Positions 33,612-43,544 of a stretch of 64,000 nucleotides of DNA are shown one piece after another. The notes below the pieces were generated by a model. The model saw nothing but the letters and a program-made list of their open reading frames with translations. It was not told the DNA's origin and ran no database searches. This stretch comes from Chamaecrista fasciculata. Taxonomy: Eukaryota > Streptophyta > Magnoliopsida > Fabales > Fabaceae. A program made the translations under genes and the position numbers. The DNA lies in NCBI GenBank assembly GCA_003254925.1, contig QANZ01031018.1:1-64000 (forward strand), in the 5' to 3' direction. Numbering within the stretch: position 1 is the stretch's first letter; each line of letters starts with the position of its first letter.

Positions 33612-35265
33612 TAGACCTGGTCATGGGCCTAGGTAGTCCATGGACTACCCAAGCCCAAGTCTATAATTAATTATCCATCAAATAAAAATGAGATGTGGAC
33701 TTAAAAATGAGACATACCCAATAACTACCCAAGCCCATTGACTGGTCCACTTAATACTTAGATACTACCCAACAAACTTAAAGTTTGTTAAAACTTGATA
33801 TTACCTGAGACGAATTTTTCCGACCGAGCCGAATATTTTCGACCGGGCTGACCGATTCAAATTTTTCCGACCGACCCTGTCCGAGACAAATTTTTCTAAC
33901 CTGGGCGGGCTGAGCCGAATTTTTCCAACCGCGCCGGCTCGAGTACAATTTTTTCGACCGGGCCGGCCCGAGACCAATTTTTCCAACCGGGCAGGTCCGA
34001 ACCGAATTTTTTCAACCACGGCGGGCAGAGCCGAATTTTTTTGACTGAGCTGGCCAGAGCCGAAATTTTCCAACCGGGCCGGCCTGAGCTGAATTTTTCT
34101 TTCGAGCCGGCCCGAACCAAAATTTTTGACCGGGCCGGCATGAGCCAAATTTTTCCGACCGGGCTGGCCCAATACAAATTTTTTCGACCAGGTTGGCCCG
34201 AGCCAAATTTTTCCAGCCGGGCCGCACCGAGCTGAATTTTTTCCACCGAGCTGGTCCAAACCGAATTTTTTTGACCAGGGAGACCTGAGCCAAATTTTTT
34301 AGACCGTGCCGGCCCGAACCAAATTTTTTCGACCAGGGGCGGGCCGAGCCGAGCTGAATTTTATCGATCGAGGCGGGCCGAGTTGAATTTTTTCTACCAG
34401 ACCGGCCTGAGCCGAATTTTTTCGACCGGGCCGAGCTGAATTTTTTCGACCGAGCCGACCCGTACCGAATTTTTTCGACCAGTCCGGCCTGGGCAATTTT
34501 TTTGACCAAGCTCGCACGAACGAAATTTTTTCGACCGGGGCGAGCCGAGCCGAATTTTTTCGACCGGGTTGGCCCGAGCCAAATTTTTTCGATCGAGGCG
34601 GGATGAGCCGATTTTTTTTGACCGGACCGGCCCGAGTCGAATTTTTCCGGCCAAAGCGGCCCGAGTTGAATTTTTTCGACCGAGCCTGCCGAACCGATTT
34701 TTTTTCGACCGGGGCGGGCCGAGCCGGATTTTTTCGATTGAGGTGAGCCGAGCCGAATTGTTTCAACCGGACCAGACCGAGCCGAATTTTTTGGACCGGA
34801 CCGGCTCGAGTCGAATTTTTCCGGCTGGGCCGGCCCGAACCAAATTTTTTGACCGGGTCGGCCTGAGCTGAATTTTTTCGACCAGGCCAGCCCGAGTCGA
34901 ATTTTTCTGACCAAGCCGGCCCGAGCCGTATTTTTTCGACCAGGCTTGACCAACCGAATTTTTCAAAAAACAATTAGTTTGAGAATTAAAAGAAACAAAG
35001 ATTAGTTTGAGGACCAAAAAATAACTTGAGGACCAAAATGAAACTAACCTCATACTTTGAAGACATAATGACAATTTAAGTTTAAAATTTTTTAAAAATA
35101 AATAAATTTGGGCTACCCAAGCCCAAGTCCATGGACTTGGGTATATACTTGGCCCATAGTAATGGGTACAAATTTATTTGGGCTTGGACTAGTCCAAGCC
35201 CATTTACATAAAAAGCCCATGGGCTTGGGCTTGGGTAGCCCAAGCCCGGCCCATGAGCAGGTCTA
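33612..35265. mobile_element. hAT element of a different family, 1.65 kb, filled by a minisatellite
   Basis: The ends tagacctggtcatgggcc and ggcccatgagcaggtcta are near-perfect inverted repeats. An 8-bp duplication, cttgtagc, lies at 33604-33611 and 35266-35273. Inner tracts rich in cccaagccca are also inverted. Apart from these ends, the body is the tandem array at 33810-34972. No transposase is present. Confidence 0.85.
33810..34972. repeat. GC/T-alternating minisatellite, about 29-bp unit, roughly 39 copies
   Basis: The unit approximates gaccgggccggcccgagc followed by cgaattttttc, 28-31 bp long and individually diverged. Because stop codons are rare in the unit, frames of up to about 310 codons are open on the minus strand and 100 on the plus strand. 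Their low-complexity products (repeating R-K-N-S-A-R-A-G-P-V-type peptides) look like by-products of the repeat. Confidence 0.9.
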
Positions 35266-36078
35266 CTTGTAGCTTCGATTTCATTGCATTTAGACTTGAA
35301 GCAAGAGAGATTTGACCAAATTATGGAATAAGTGACTTATTTTCAGGCTCGATTTGACCTCGTTTGTCGATGACTTCAACTGAAAAAGAAAGTACTCTTC
35401 AAATTTAACTCGTAATTACTTTGATTTCATCGCATTCAGGTTTAAAACGAAAGATATATAGACCATATATTCAATACTTAGAACCAATTATGAAATTTAC
35501 TAAGAATCAAAATGAAATCATTGGGAAATATTTAGGATTAAAATAGAACAAAAAAAAATATTAAGGACCAAAACAAAATTTTAGCTCAGCATTAAGGATC
35601 AAGTAAATATAAGTCATTAGCTAGTTTTTTTTTCTCCTTTGCGCAAAGTGATCACTGGCTAGTGGCTAGTTGGTAATGCCAACAACTTTTTCTTTTATTA
35701 TTATATATTTCTGATATAATTTATATCATAAATATTGCTAACTGTAGGTGTATTAGCCAGTAGTTTAGTTCTCTCGGCCAACTTGAACATGTACGTGGAC
35801 AAATCCAAATTTCTCGTCTAGCTACAGTCAAAACTGAAGATGCCATTGAACTTAACCATTTAGCAGTTCTAAATTGCCCTGATTAAGAAACTCAATGATA
35901 TATAGTTTTTTTTTCCTTTGCCTGCTCCCCTTCGTTCGGACTAGTTTAAATTATATTTGTATAGCACACTTAATTCTGATGAGAAAGACTCTAAATAAAA
36001 AATAATTATATTTACAAAATTTTGAATATAAAATTATTATTAAAGTGATATCAAACTATTCATTACTTGGATCAAATT

Positions 36079-36655
36079 TGTTAGGTAAGGTAGTTGATTG
36101 AAAATGGTAATAGGAAAGATTTGTAAGATTGTAATCTTATTTGATTAAGATTTGGGAAAATCTTGTGTAATCTTTTCTGACTTGTAATTCAGTATTAGTT
36201 ACCATATATTTGAGGATTAGCATCTTTAGTGGTTAAGGAAGTTACTTAGTGATCAAGTAATTCCTTTATGACTAGGGTTTGGATGCTTATAAATATATTA
36301 GTAGTTAGCTGAGGAGATGCACCAAGTCAAGACACTTTAAGCATTGTATTTGACTTTGAAATTCCTTCTTCTCTTGTATTTGTTGAGTGTGGAAGGTGTA
36401 GTTAAATTGTTGCTTTGTGAGAGTGTGGGTGTACTTGGGTCAAGGGTTGAGAAAATATTGTGTGATGTAATAATTTTCATATAGTATTTTTCTCTGGTTG
36501 TCTTTTAGCAACGGTTGTGAGTTTTTTCCCGGTTTGAGTTTCCCACTTTAATTTCTCTTGTGTTGTGATTGTGTTTCTTTATCTTATTTTTCTGGTTATT
36601 CTTGAGGGAGGAAAGGTTAAATTTTTTTTTACAAATATTGTTATTTTTTCCAACA
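36079..36655 (+). mobile_element. Solo LTR, Copia-type, 577 bp
   Basis: It begins tgttaggtaagg and ends tttttccaaca, with a perfect 5-bp duplication, aaatt, at 36074-36078 and 36656-36660. A TATA-like tataaatatatta lies near 36290. It is the same family as 3183-3634. No internal region is present on either side. Confidence 0.85.
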
Positions 36656-36660
36656 AAATT

Positions 36661-37210
36661 TACATTAGTCAATGTTATATAATTTGAATTATGTTTTTTT
36701 TTTCTTTCTGATATATCAGTTACTAGCTAGATCATCGAAGCTAAGATTATGACAAAATTCTTATTTATTTACTAGTCCAATAATTGGCATGTTTCTGTCC
36801 TATGCTTCAGTTTTCGTTATAAAACAATTATAACTACATCTTAATTTGGTATTCTTCAAATCATCCTGTTTTTTTAAAACAAGTAATTTTAAAAAGAACC
36901 CTTTATCGATGTTACCTAAACAGGACTTTTAAGCCATGAAAAGGCATAATAAAAAACTTATTGACCCATTAAATTAAATGGGCTCTCGTGTTTGCATAAA
37001 AATTAAAAAGAAATGAAAAGAGAGAATACCACTTATCTAATATCGACCCTCTACTTATTTAATTACATTGTTATTAGTTCTTGGAAGAACTTGGATATGC
37101 ATAATTGGGAAAAACTGTTCCCACCAAAATAAATAAAAGGAAAGACTGTATGAGAGGTAGTTAATATAATACTCAGTCTATCTACATATATAAGAATATA
37201 TATATATATC

Positions 37211-37241
<31 letters not shown>

Positions 37242-38480
37242 ACTGAAACTGCCTCCACATTCTGACCTATGGGCAAATTTAATGTCCATTAAAATACGTG
37301 TAACTTTTTTAATACCTAAAACCTAGCCACCACCATCCTTTTTTTTTTATGCAGAAGATGCTTTCATTTCACCAGATAAAACCACACCTCAACCTCAGAC
37401 GTGGAAAATATAAAGTAAACAAACATATCTCAAACTTGTCAAACATAATACATAGTTAACTGTTAAATAAATCGTTAAGCAACCAACAACTCCTCAAATA
37501 ATTATTGATGACCGGAATATTTAATCCCCAACGCCCTGTCTAATTATAGCGATATTATTAGAACTGAGTGACAGCATCTTAATTAATTTATTTAGAGTAA
37601 ATTGATCATGGAAATTGAATATTAAAAACAAATCTCTTAATTCATCTATTTATTGGAAAATGAAAACGAAATCTTTTAAAATTGAGTAATTAAAATTAAG
37701 GATCGTTCTCTTAATTAATTCAGATTTATTGCTAGCTCCCTCTAAAAATATGCTTATACCCAAATTCAGTATGTAGTCGATCAGTACGTACGAGCTAGAG
37801 TATACGTTGTCATTTTCCCAACAATAATATTAATTAAATAATTAATAAAAATATAATGAGTAAGTATGATATGTGCTCATATATAATATATAATACATTA
37901 TAAAATATAATGAGTAAGTATGATATGTCCTCATATATAATCATTATATATTATATATAGTTTATCATATATAATCATTATATATTATATATAGTTTATG
38001 TAATACGCAGAGAGGAGGAAGATATATATATATATATACTCGATCATATATATATAGAGAGAGTCATAGAGACATATATGGATGGATGGAGTGAATGGTG
38101 GGGCCCAGGAAAGAAAAGGACGTGCTCCTCACCTGGCCACGCGCACTTGGACCCACTAAAGCCCTAATTTCCAAGCCAAAGGGCAGCCTCCTCTAAAAGC
38201 AGAGCTCCTTCTGCTGCTACTTGCTACTTGCGACTCGTTGCTATTTTTAATACCAGCAACCAACCAAACTCAACATTATTATTTTAAGAAAAAAAAAAGA
38301 AAGAGAGGAAGGAAATAAAGGAAAGGAAAATGTGGTTTTAGCTTCCCAAATCACAACACTGGTTCCACGCAAAGGCAGAGCAATTCAAAAGTTATTTCTC
38401 CGCTGTTTTTGTCGCAACCCACTACAATTTTCATTTCTTTCCCCCTTTTCCCACCTCTAGCCCTCCTATTTATTCTATCT
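36661..38480. other. Intergenic, upstream of the AHL gene
   Basis: AT-rich DNA with simple repeats: (GA)n at about 37214-37241, a duplicated 34-bp block around 37855-37935 and an array of atataatcattatat variants at about 37930-38000. No gene was seen. Distal regulatory sequence of the AHL gene may lie here. Confidence 0.4.
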
Positions 38481-38484
38481 CCCA

Positions 38485-38510
38485 ATTATATTATATTTAT
38501 ATTTATACCA
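38485..38510 (+). promoter_or_regulatory. TATA-like region of the AHL gene
   Basis: tatattatatttatatttata sits just before a long pyrimidine-rich (CT) stretch (38511-38575), a usual arrangement around a plant transcription start. This implies a leader of about 0.5 kb before the AHL frame. Confidence 0.4.
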
Positions 38511-38659
38511 CTCTTTCTCATCTCTTCCTCATTTCCTCCTTTCTTCTCTCTCTCTCTCTAAGCTCCCTTACTACTTTTTCTTTTGTTTGAGCGGCTTAAA
38601 TTGGTGTTGTTTCCACCGAGATCAGTAGCTATATATCTAGCTGGCTAGCTTAGTTGCTG

Positions 38660-38981
38660 ATGATCATCGATAATATTCAGCCCAAAAAAGAAAGAGGTGA
38701 TCCATCGCTTGCTGGTGAATTAATCCCGATCGTCATCACATACATATATATTCCCCCCTTTACTTGATTGATTCCCTAGAGGACCTAGCTAGCAATCAGT
38801 CTATACAGCCATCCACGAATAGAATCAATTCTCCTTCTCCCATCTAGCAATTGTTGAGGTTTGGGTGAATTTGTTGGTGAGAGTGAGGAGTTTGAGGCTA
38901 ATTAATTAGTAAGGTAGAATGGTTTTGAATTTGGAGAAGCAAATTAAAGTAGTAATGAAGTTGGGTAAAATTGGCGTTTAA
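38660..38981 (+). promoter_or_regulatory. Upstream ORFs in the AHL leader
   Basis: Two short frames precede the AHL frame: one starting ATG at 38660 (about 35 codons) and one of 20 codons at 38919-38981 (MVLNLEKQ...KIGV). A further two-codon ATG-ATC-TAG follows at 38983. If the leader starts near 38510, these could lower or condition translation of the main frame. Their use is inferred. Confidence 0.35.
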
Positions 38982-39068
38982 GATGATCTAGGGTGAATTA
39001 GGGAGAGTTGAATCGATCGATCTATCCCAAGAGTGAATTGTGATAAGGAAGGAAGGAAGGAAGGCAGG

Positions 39069-39983
39069 CTGGCGAATCCGTGGTGGACCGGGCATCAGGT
39101 AGGGGTAGGGGTGGGGCTGCCGGGAGTAGACCCTCACTCTACTGCTGCAGCACCCAACTCCCCTGCCGTTGCTCATCATCATCATCAACTCAGCAAACGC
39201 CATACAGATCTCTCCATCAACGACGCCTCCCGCGATGACGACGACGACCACGACCACGACGACACCACCGAAGATCCCAAGGAAGGCCAAGTCGACGTTG
39301 GCTCCCGGAGGCCCCGAGGCCGCCCTCCCGGCTCCAAAAACAAACCCAAGCCCCCCATCTTTGTCACCCGCGACTCCCCCAACGCCCTCCGCAGCCACGT
39401 CATGGAAGTCGCCGGCGGAGCCGACGTCGCCGAATCCGTCGCCCAATTCGCTCGCAGGCGTCAACGCGGCGTCTGCGTCCTCAGCGGCAGCGGCTCCGTC
39501 GCCAACGTCACTCTTCGTCAACCCGCCGCTCCCGGTGCTGTTGTCGCTCTCCACGGCAGATTCGAAATTCTCTCCCTCACCGGCGCCTTCCTCCCTGGTC
39601 CTGCCCCTCCCGGCTCTACTGGCCTCACCGTCTACCTTGCCGGAGGCCAAGGCCAAGTTGTCGGAGGAAGCGTCGTCGGCTCTCTTGTCGCGGCAGGCCC
39701 TGTCATGGTGATCGCTGCCACGTTTGCAAATGCCACCTATGAGAGACTGCCTCTGGATGATGAAGAAGAAGGAGCCAGCGCGGCGGCACAAGGTGGCGGA
39801 GGAGGATCGCCGCCGGGAATCGGAAGCAGCGGGGGAGGGTCCATGCAGCCGGGGCTGCCGGATCCGTCGTCACTGCCGTTGTATAATTTGCCACCAAATC
39901 TGATGGCAAACGGAGGAGGAGGAGGTGGAGGCCAAGTGGGGCATGAGGCTTTTGCCTGGGCACACGGAAGGCCACCTTATTAA
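39069..39983 (+). CDS. AHL: AHL AT-hook/PPC nuclear protein, AHL19/20-type, with CTG in place of ATG
   Basis: Intronless frame of 304 residues from CTG. It holds the clade start sequence x-ANPWWTG, a His- and Asp-rich segment, a type I AT-hook (about residues 80-93: [13 protein letters not shown]), then a PPC/DUF296 domain (about 104-225) with the GRFEIL core at 162-167, and a Gly-rich tail ending GRPPY. Relatives bind AT-rich DNA through the hook, form trimers through the PPC domain and regulate growth and development in the nucleus. The conserved first Met (MANPWWTG in relatives) is CTG here. The frame is open upstream only to a TGA at 39009, with no ATG. The next in-frame ATG (39402) would omit the AT-hook. 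So the gene starts at CTG, is altered, or contains a sequence error. I cannot choose between AHL19 and AHL20. Confidence 0.88.
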   Translation: MANPWWTGHQVGVGVGLPGVDPHSTAAAPNSPAVAHHHHQLSKRHTDLSINDASRDDDDDHDHDDTTEDPKEGQVDVGSRRPRGRPPGSKNKPKPPIFVTRDSPNALRSHVMEVAGGADVAESVAQFARRRQRGVCVLSGSGSVANVTLRQPAAPGAVVALHGRFEILSLTGAFLPGPAPPGSTGLTVYLAGGQGQVVGGSVVGSLVAAGPVMVIAATFANATYERLPLDDEEEGASAAAQGGGGGSPPGIGSSGGGSMQPGLPDPSSLPLYNLPPNLMANGGGGGGGQVGHEAFAWAHGRPPY

Positions 39984-42922
39984 GTGATCAGATCACAGTT
40001 TTCAGAAATTACAGTGTTATTAATTATTAGAAGAGTACTCGCTCCGTGAAGGCAAAACTAGGTGTGGACTGTGAAGATGGGATCACGCTCGCAGCGCGCT
40101 GTTAATTTCTCCTCCAGGCTTGCTAGCTAGCTTCTCATTAATGTATATGCTATATCTCTCTATATATATATGTTGATCGATCAGATGTTGACTACTGCTT
40201 CTACTGTTATGAACTTCTTTTTTCTTCCATTTGCCATTCTGCGTTTGCAATAAAATTAAAAGATGAGATGATTCTCATGATCGCCATTTTTTTTTTTACA
40301 TATTTCTCAATTATTTCAATAATTACTATATATATATAATCCTTCATCCTCCTTTATATCTCTGCCCTATATTGCTCCTTTACAATTTTATTGGCTGCAT
40401 CTTCATTTTGTTTCTTTATTTTAATAATATATATATATATATATTATGATCATTGTTCTTGTATTTTATTGTATTTTTAATTAATTATATAGATGGGCTG
40501 CGTTCGTGGTGGCAATTTAATTAGTTTATTTTGATATATATATATATATATATATAAAGGATGGGATCATTGATTAGACTTGCAAGATATGGTAGGGGGA
40601 CATCATTTCACGGCATATAAAATTCTGGGTTTAATTTCTTTTCCTTACATGATCTGATCATCATCCATCTATCAGATGTCAGAACTCAGAACCCCTGGGT
40701 TTGCCTGATACTGCTTAATTAAGTATGATCTGGCCTCTTCTTAAAGAAAAGAAAATGAACCACTCAATCGCTGCTAGGGTTTGTGGAGACAAACACCTGC
40801 ATCGATCTGCAATTTTACCACCTAGCTAGAGCTAGCTTGGTGCTAGCTTTCATATAACTACCTAATATTCAGGGAGTGATGAAATCAATTAGGGCTACTT
40901 CTAATTGATAACACATGCAATGTGCTACTGCTAGCTAGTATATACAAAACCGAGTTTCCAACATGTGTTGCACTCTTCTCTTTTAATTAGACTGTGTGGT
41001 GATCACATTCATCACTTTCCTTTCTGCTAGCTACCTTAACTTGCAGATTTGGGCAACAATTAGTTCCTTATATTTAATAATTAAACAAACTTCTTTAGTT
41101 TTTTTAATCCACAATTCATGCCTATGTCTGTTTACTGATTATGAATTAAGACAGAGACTACATATATATCCTACTACAAAATTATATATATCATGAATAA
41201 TGAGCAAGAACGAGCTAGAGAGTGCTGAAATAATGGATATATGCTTTTTCTTTTTTTGAATTTGAGACATTCGCTTTGTCCCATATATAAATGTACACCT
41301 CATGAGTATAGCACAGATTAAAGTACTACATAGGAGTCTGCGTGCTGGAGGCATCTTAAATACTTTCTTGTTTGTTCTACTTGAAGTCTGTCTGATCCGT
41401 TTGCAGTAGCTAGCTAGTAGCATGGCATATGGCACACTCTCTCTCTCTCTCTTCTTTGTGTTTCGATGAAATCAAATTGCAGAGACTTTTGTCATCCACA
41501 CCCACGTGTTGTAGGGCTCAAAATTAGTCCCCTGAAGACATGATCGAGAAAAGCTTACTTTGGCAGAATGAGGGATTTTCTCTGTCGTCCATGCCCATGT
41601 AATAATATGTATATGCACTAGGATTTCTGCACAAATTAAGGATTTCTGCACAAATTAAACACTATATATCCTATATATCTAGTATGTATCATGCACTGAC
41701 TGACTCTCTCTCTTTCTCCTAGAAATTATTTTAGTTTCCTAACTTTGATTGAAAGCATTGGGTGCTTCCAAAAGCAGTGCTGAGAGACACACAGAGATAA
41801 GCCTTGGCTGTATGTGCCTCGTGCAAAGTTTAGCATTTTTTAATAAAATATGGTTCCAATTATTTTCGCAGCCCCTCATTTAATAATAATTTTCATGTTG
41901 TTTTTTATTCCCCTCCTTCTTATCTCTTTGAGTAAATTAAGGGTCATGACTTTATTAGAAAATCAAGTGGAAACATGGGATGATTGATATTTTGGAGCTA
42001 TAGAGAGAAGCATGTATATATAATCGATGTAGACCCTTGTTTTTGCTACCCATATTGGGTTCTGTGATCTAGTAACAAATCTTCAAGTGTTCCATTTTAA
42101 CGTTACCAATAGAGAATTATTAGGTATTTTTAAATTGAAATGATTTCTTAAATTTAAAGTTAAAACCAATAACGACAAAAAATTAAGGACAGCTGGCTAC
42201 CTCTCTTTTGATTATATATTTTGCTTATTACCTTAGATTTTCTTATATATTGATGCATTATTATTTAATTCTTAACCAGCTTATTAGTGAAATATATATT
42301 TCAAATATTTAATTAGAGGAAATCATTAATAATGGCTTAATTGATACTTATGTTTACAGCTATAGTCATTGGAGAACTCTTACGCATTGCTCTAGGTTTT
42401 TTTTCGGTAGAAAAAGATTAATTCATTAAAGATATCGCCCTAATTAAGGAGTTACCTTGAAATAACAACTTCAAAAGAAAAACATATACAATTTTAGTTA
42501 TACTATTTCTTTTTCCCCAGTTTATAAAGTATAATAGTGAGAACTGAGAAGTACCTTAAACCTCCCTGATTTATTAAGATGAGCTAAATTCATTTGTATG
42601 TAGCTCTCTCGGCTCTCCCTTTATTAATTAGAACATTAAAAAAATTTACTATGAAATGTAAAAAATAGAATTCTCAAATTACCTCTAACTCGAAAGATAG
42701 ATTCTTTAGAAAATCCTAATTCTTTCAATTATTTTTCTCACATACCTTGTCATTATATTGACATTATTATCGTAATTCGTAAGTGTTTAAAAAAATACCC
42801 TCTCTTATTAACCATTCTTGTAGGTTTTCCATTATGAACCATTCTAACTATTGAATCAAGTAAGTGCCCTTTGCAAATTCGTTTTATCAACCGTCATACA
42901 TAAATATTGATATTTTGTTTTT
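39984..42922. other. AHL 3' flank and intergenic DNA
   Basis: Contains several (TA)n and (CT)n runs (about 40429-40444, 40533-40555, 41434-41451) and the probable AHL 3' untranslated region. No other gene or bounded element was seen. Confidence 0.4.
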
Positions 42923-42927
42923 GGTAG

Positions 42928-43539
42928 TGATAAACTAGAAAATGAGTTTCACTTACCTAGTTCAACGGATGTAGGCTGCAAGAGCGAGTGATCGTCCAAG
43001 TATCTGCAAGAACTTCACAGGGGGGCCCTGCGAAGAATACTCCGACGCTCAAGTTAGTATGTCAGTATGTGAGAGATATGAGAGTAAGAGAATTTTGAGA
43101 TGCAAAGAGTAGCTAACCTTAAACTGTTGAGTTGAGCTCTATTTATAGAGCAGGGGGAGAGAGGTGGTCAGTGCGCGGGGCGCACCACGTAGCCAGACAC
43201 GATCTCCACCAGCGGAGGTGGTGGAGACCGAGATTTGCGGAGCAAGGCAATCGTGGGTCACTGCGCGTCGTCTCGCTTGGCGGGCGCCAGGAGACTGGAG
43301 AACGTGGGTGTGACTAAGGTCGTGACCCACGATCTCCCTCAGCGAAGTTTGCGGGACAAGGCAGTCGTGGGTGACTGCGTGTCGGTTTGGGGGCGCGCGC
43401 CGTGACCCAAGGTGGAGCACGGCCGCCTCTAATGTTCAGAGGGCACTCGAATGGCTCCAGTGCATCTTGACAGGTTTGGAGAGGAGAGGGGGCCCGGTTC
43501 GAGGGTTACTTAGGCATACGCCCAAATAGTGTTGTATCA
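42928..43539 (-). mobile_element. Solo LTR, probably Gypsy-type, 612 bp, GC-rich
   Basis: The ends are tgataaac and ...gttgtatca (TGATA/TATCA inverted), with a perfect 5-bp duplication, ggtag, at 42923-42927 and 43540-43544. The minus strand has a TATA-like ctataaatagagc near 43150. A GC-rich half contains imperfect direct repeats (aaggcaatcgtgggtcactg and aaggcagtcgtgggtgactg). No internal region is present. Confidence 0.85.
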
Positions 43540-43544
43540 GGTAG

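Larger units (their letters stand above)
32114..35602. mobile_element. Foldback element carrying two nested hAT elements
   Basis: The left arm (32114-32619) and right arm (about 35266-35602) are inverted relatives of each other and of the element at 5239-6009 (shared tracts such as gagctacgagtta, ctttctctatc, aaacgaggtcaaa). The left end is ggccaaaac. The right end seems to lack about the last 20 bp of the terminal repeat. The centre was invaded by two separate hAT elements (32620-33588 and 33612-35265), which account for most of the length. Confidence 0.65.

Noticed and set aside
33810-34972. Possible CRISPR-like array
   Set aside because: Units are contiguous without unique spacers and the genome is a plant's.
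34012-34973. Overlapping open frames of 224 and 313 codons on the minus strand
   Set aside because: They translate a diverged 29-bp minisatellite and are open in several frames at once; the peptides are pure low-complexity repeats.
39169-39711. 180-codon frame overlapping the AHL gene in another plus frame
   Set aside because: Shadow frame; Thr/Pro/Ala-rich by composition, while the AHL frame has clear AT-hook and PPC motifs.
38988-39791. 267-codon frame antisense to the AHL gene
   Set aside because: It is a shadow of the GC-rich AHL coding sequence; no start context, homology or independent features.
43132-43420. Short open frames in a GC-rich stretch
   Set aside because: They fall inside a solo LTR bounded by a 5-bp duplication.
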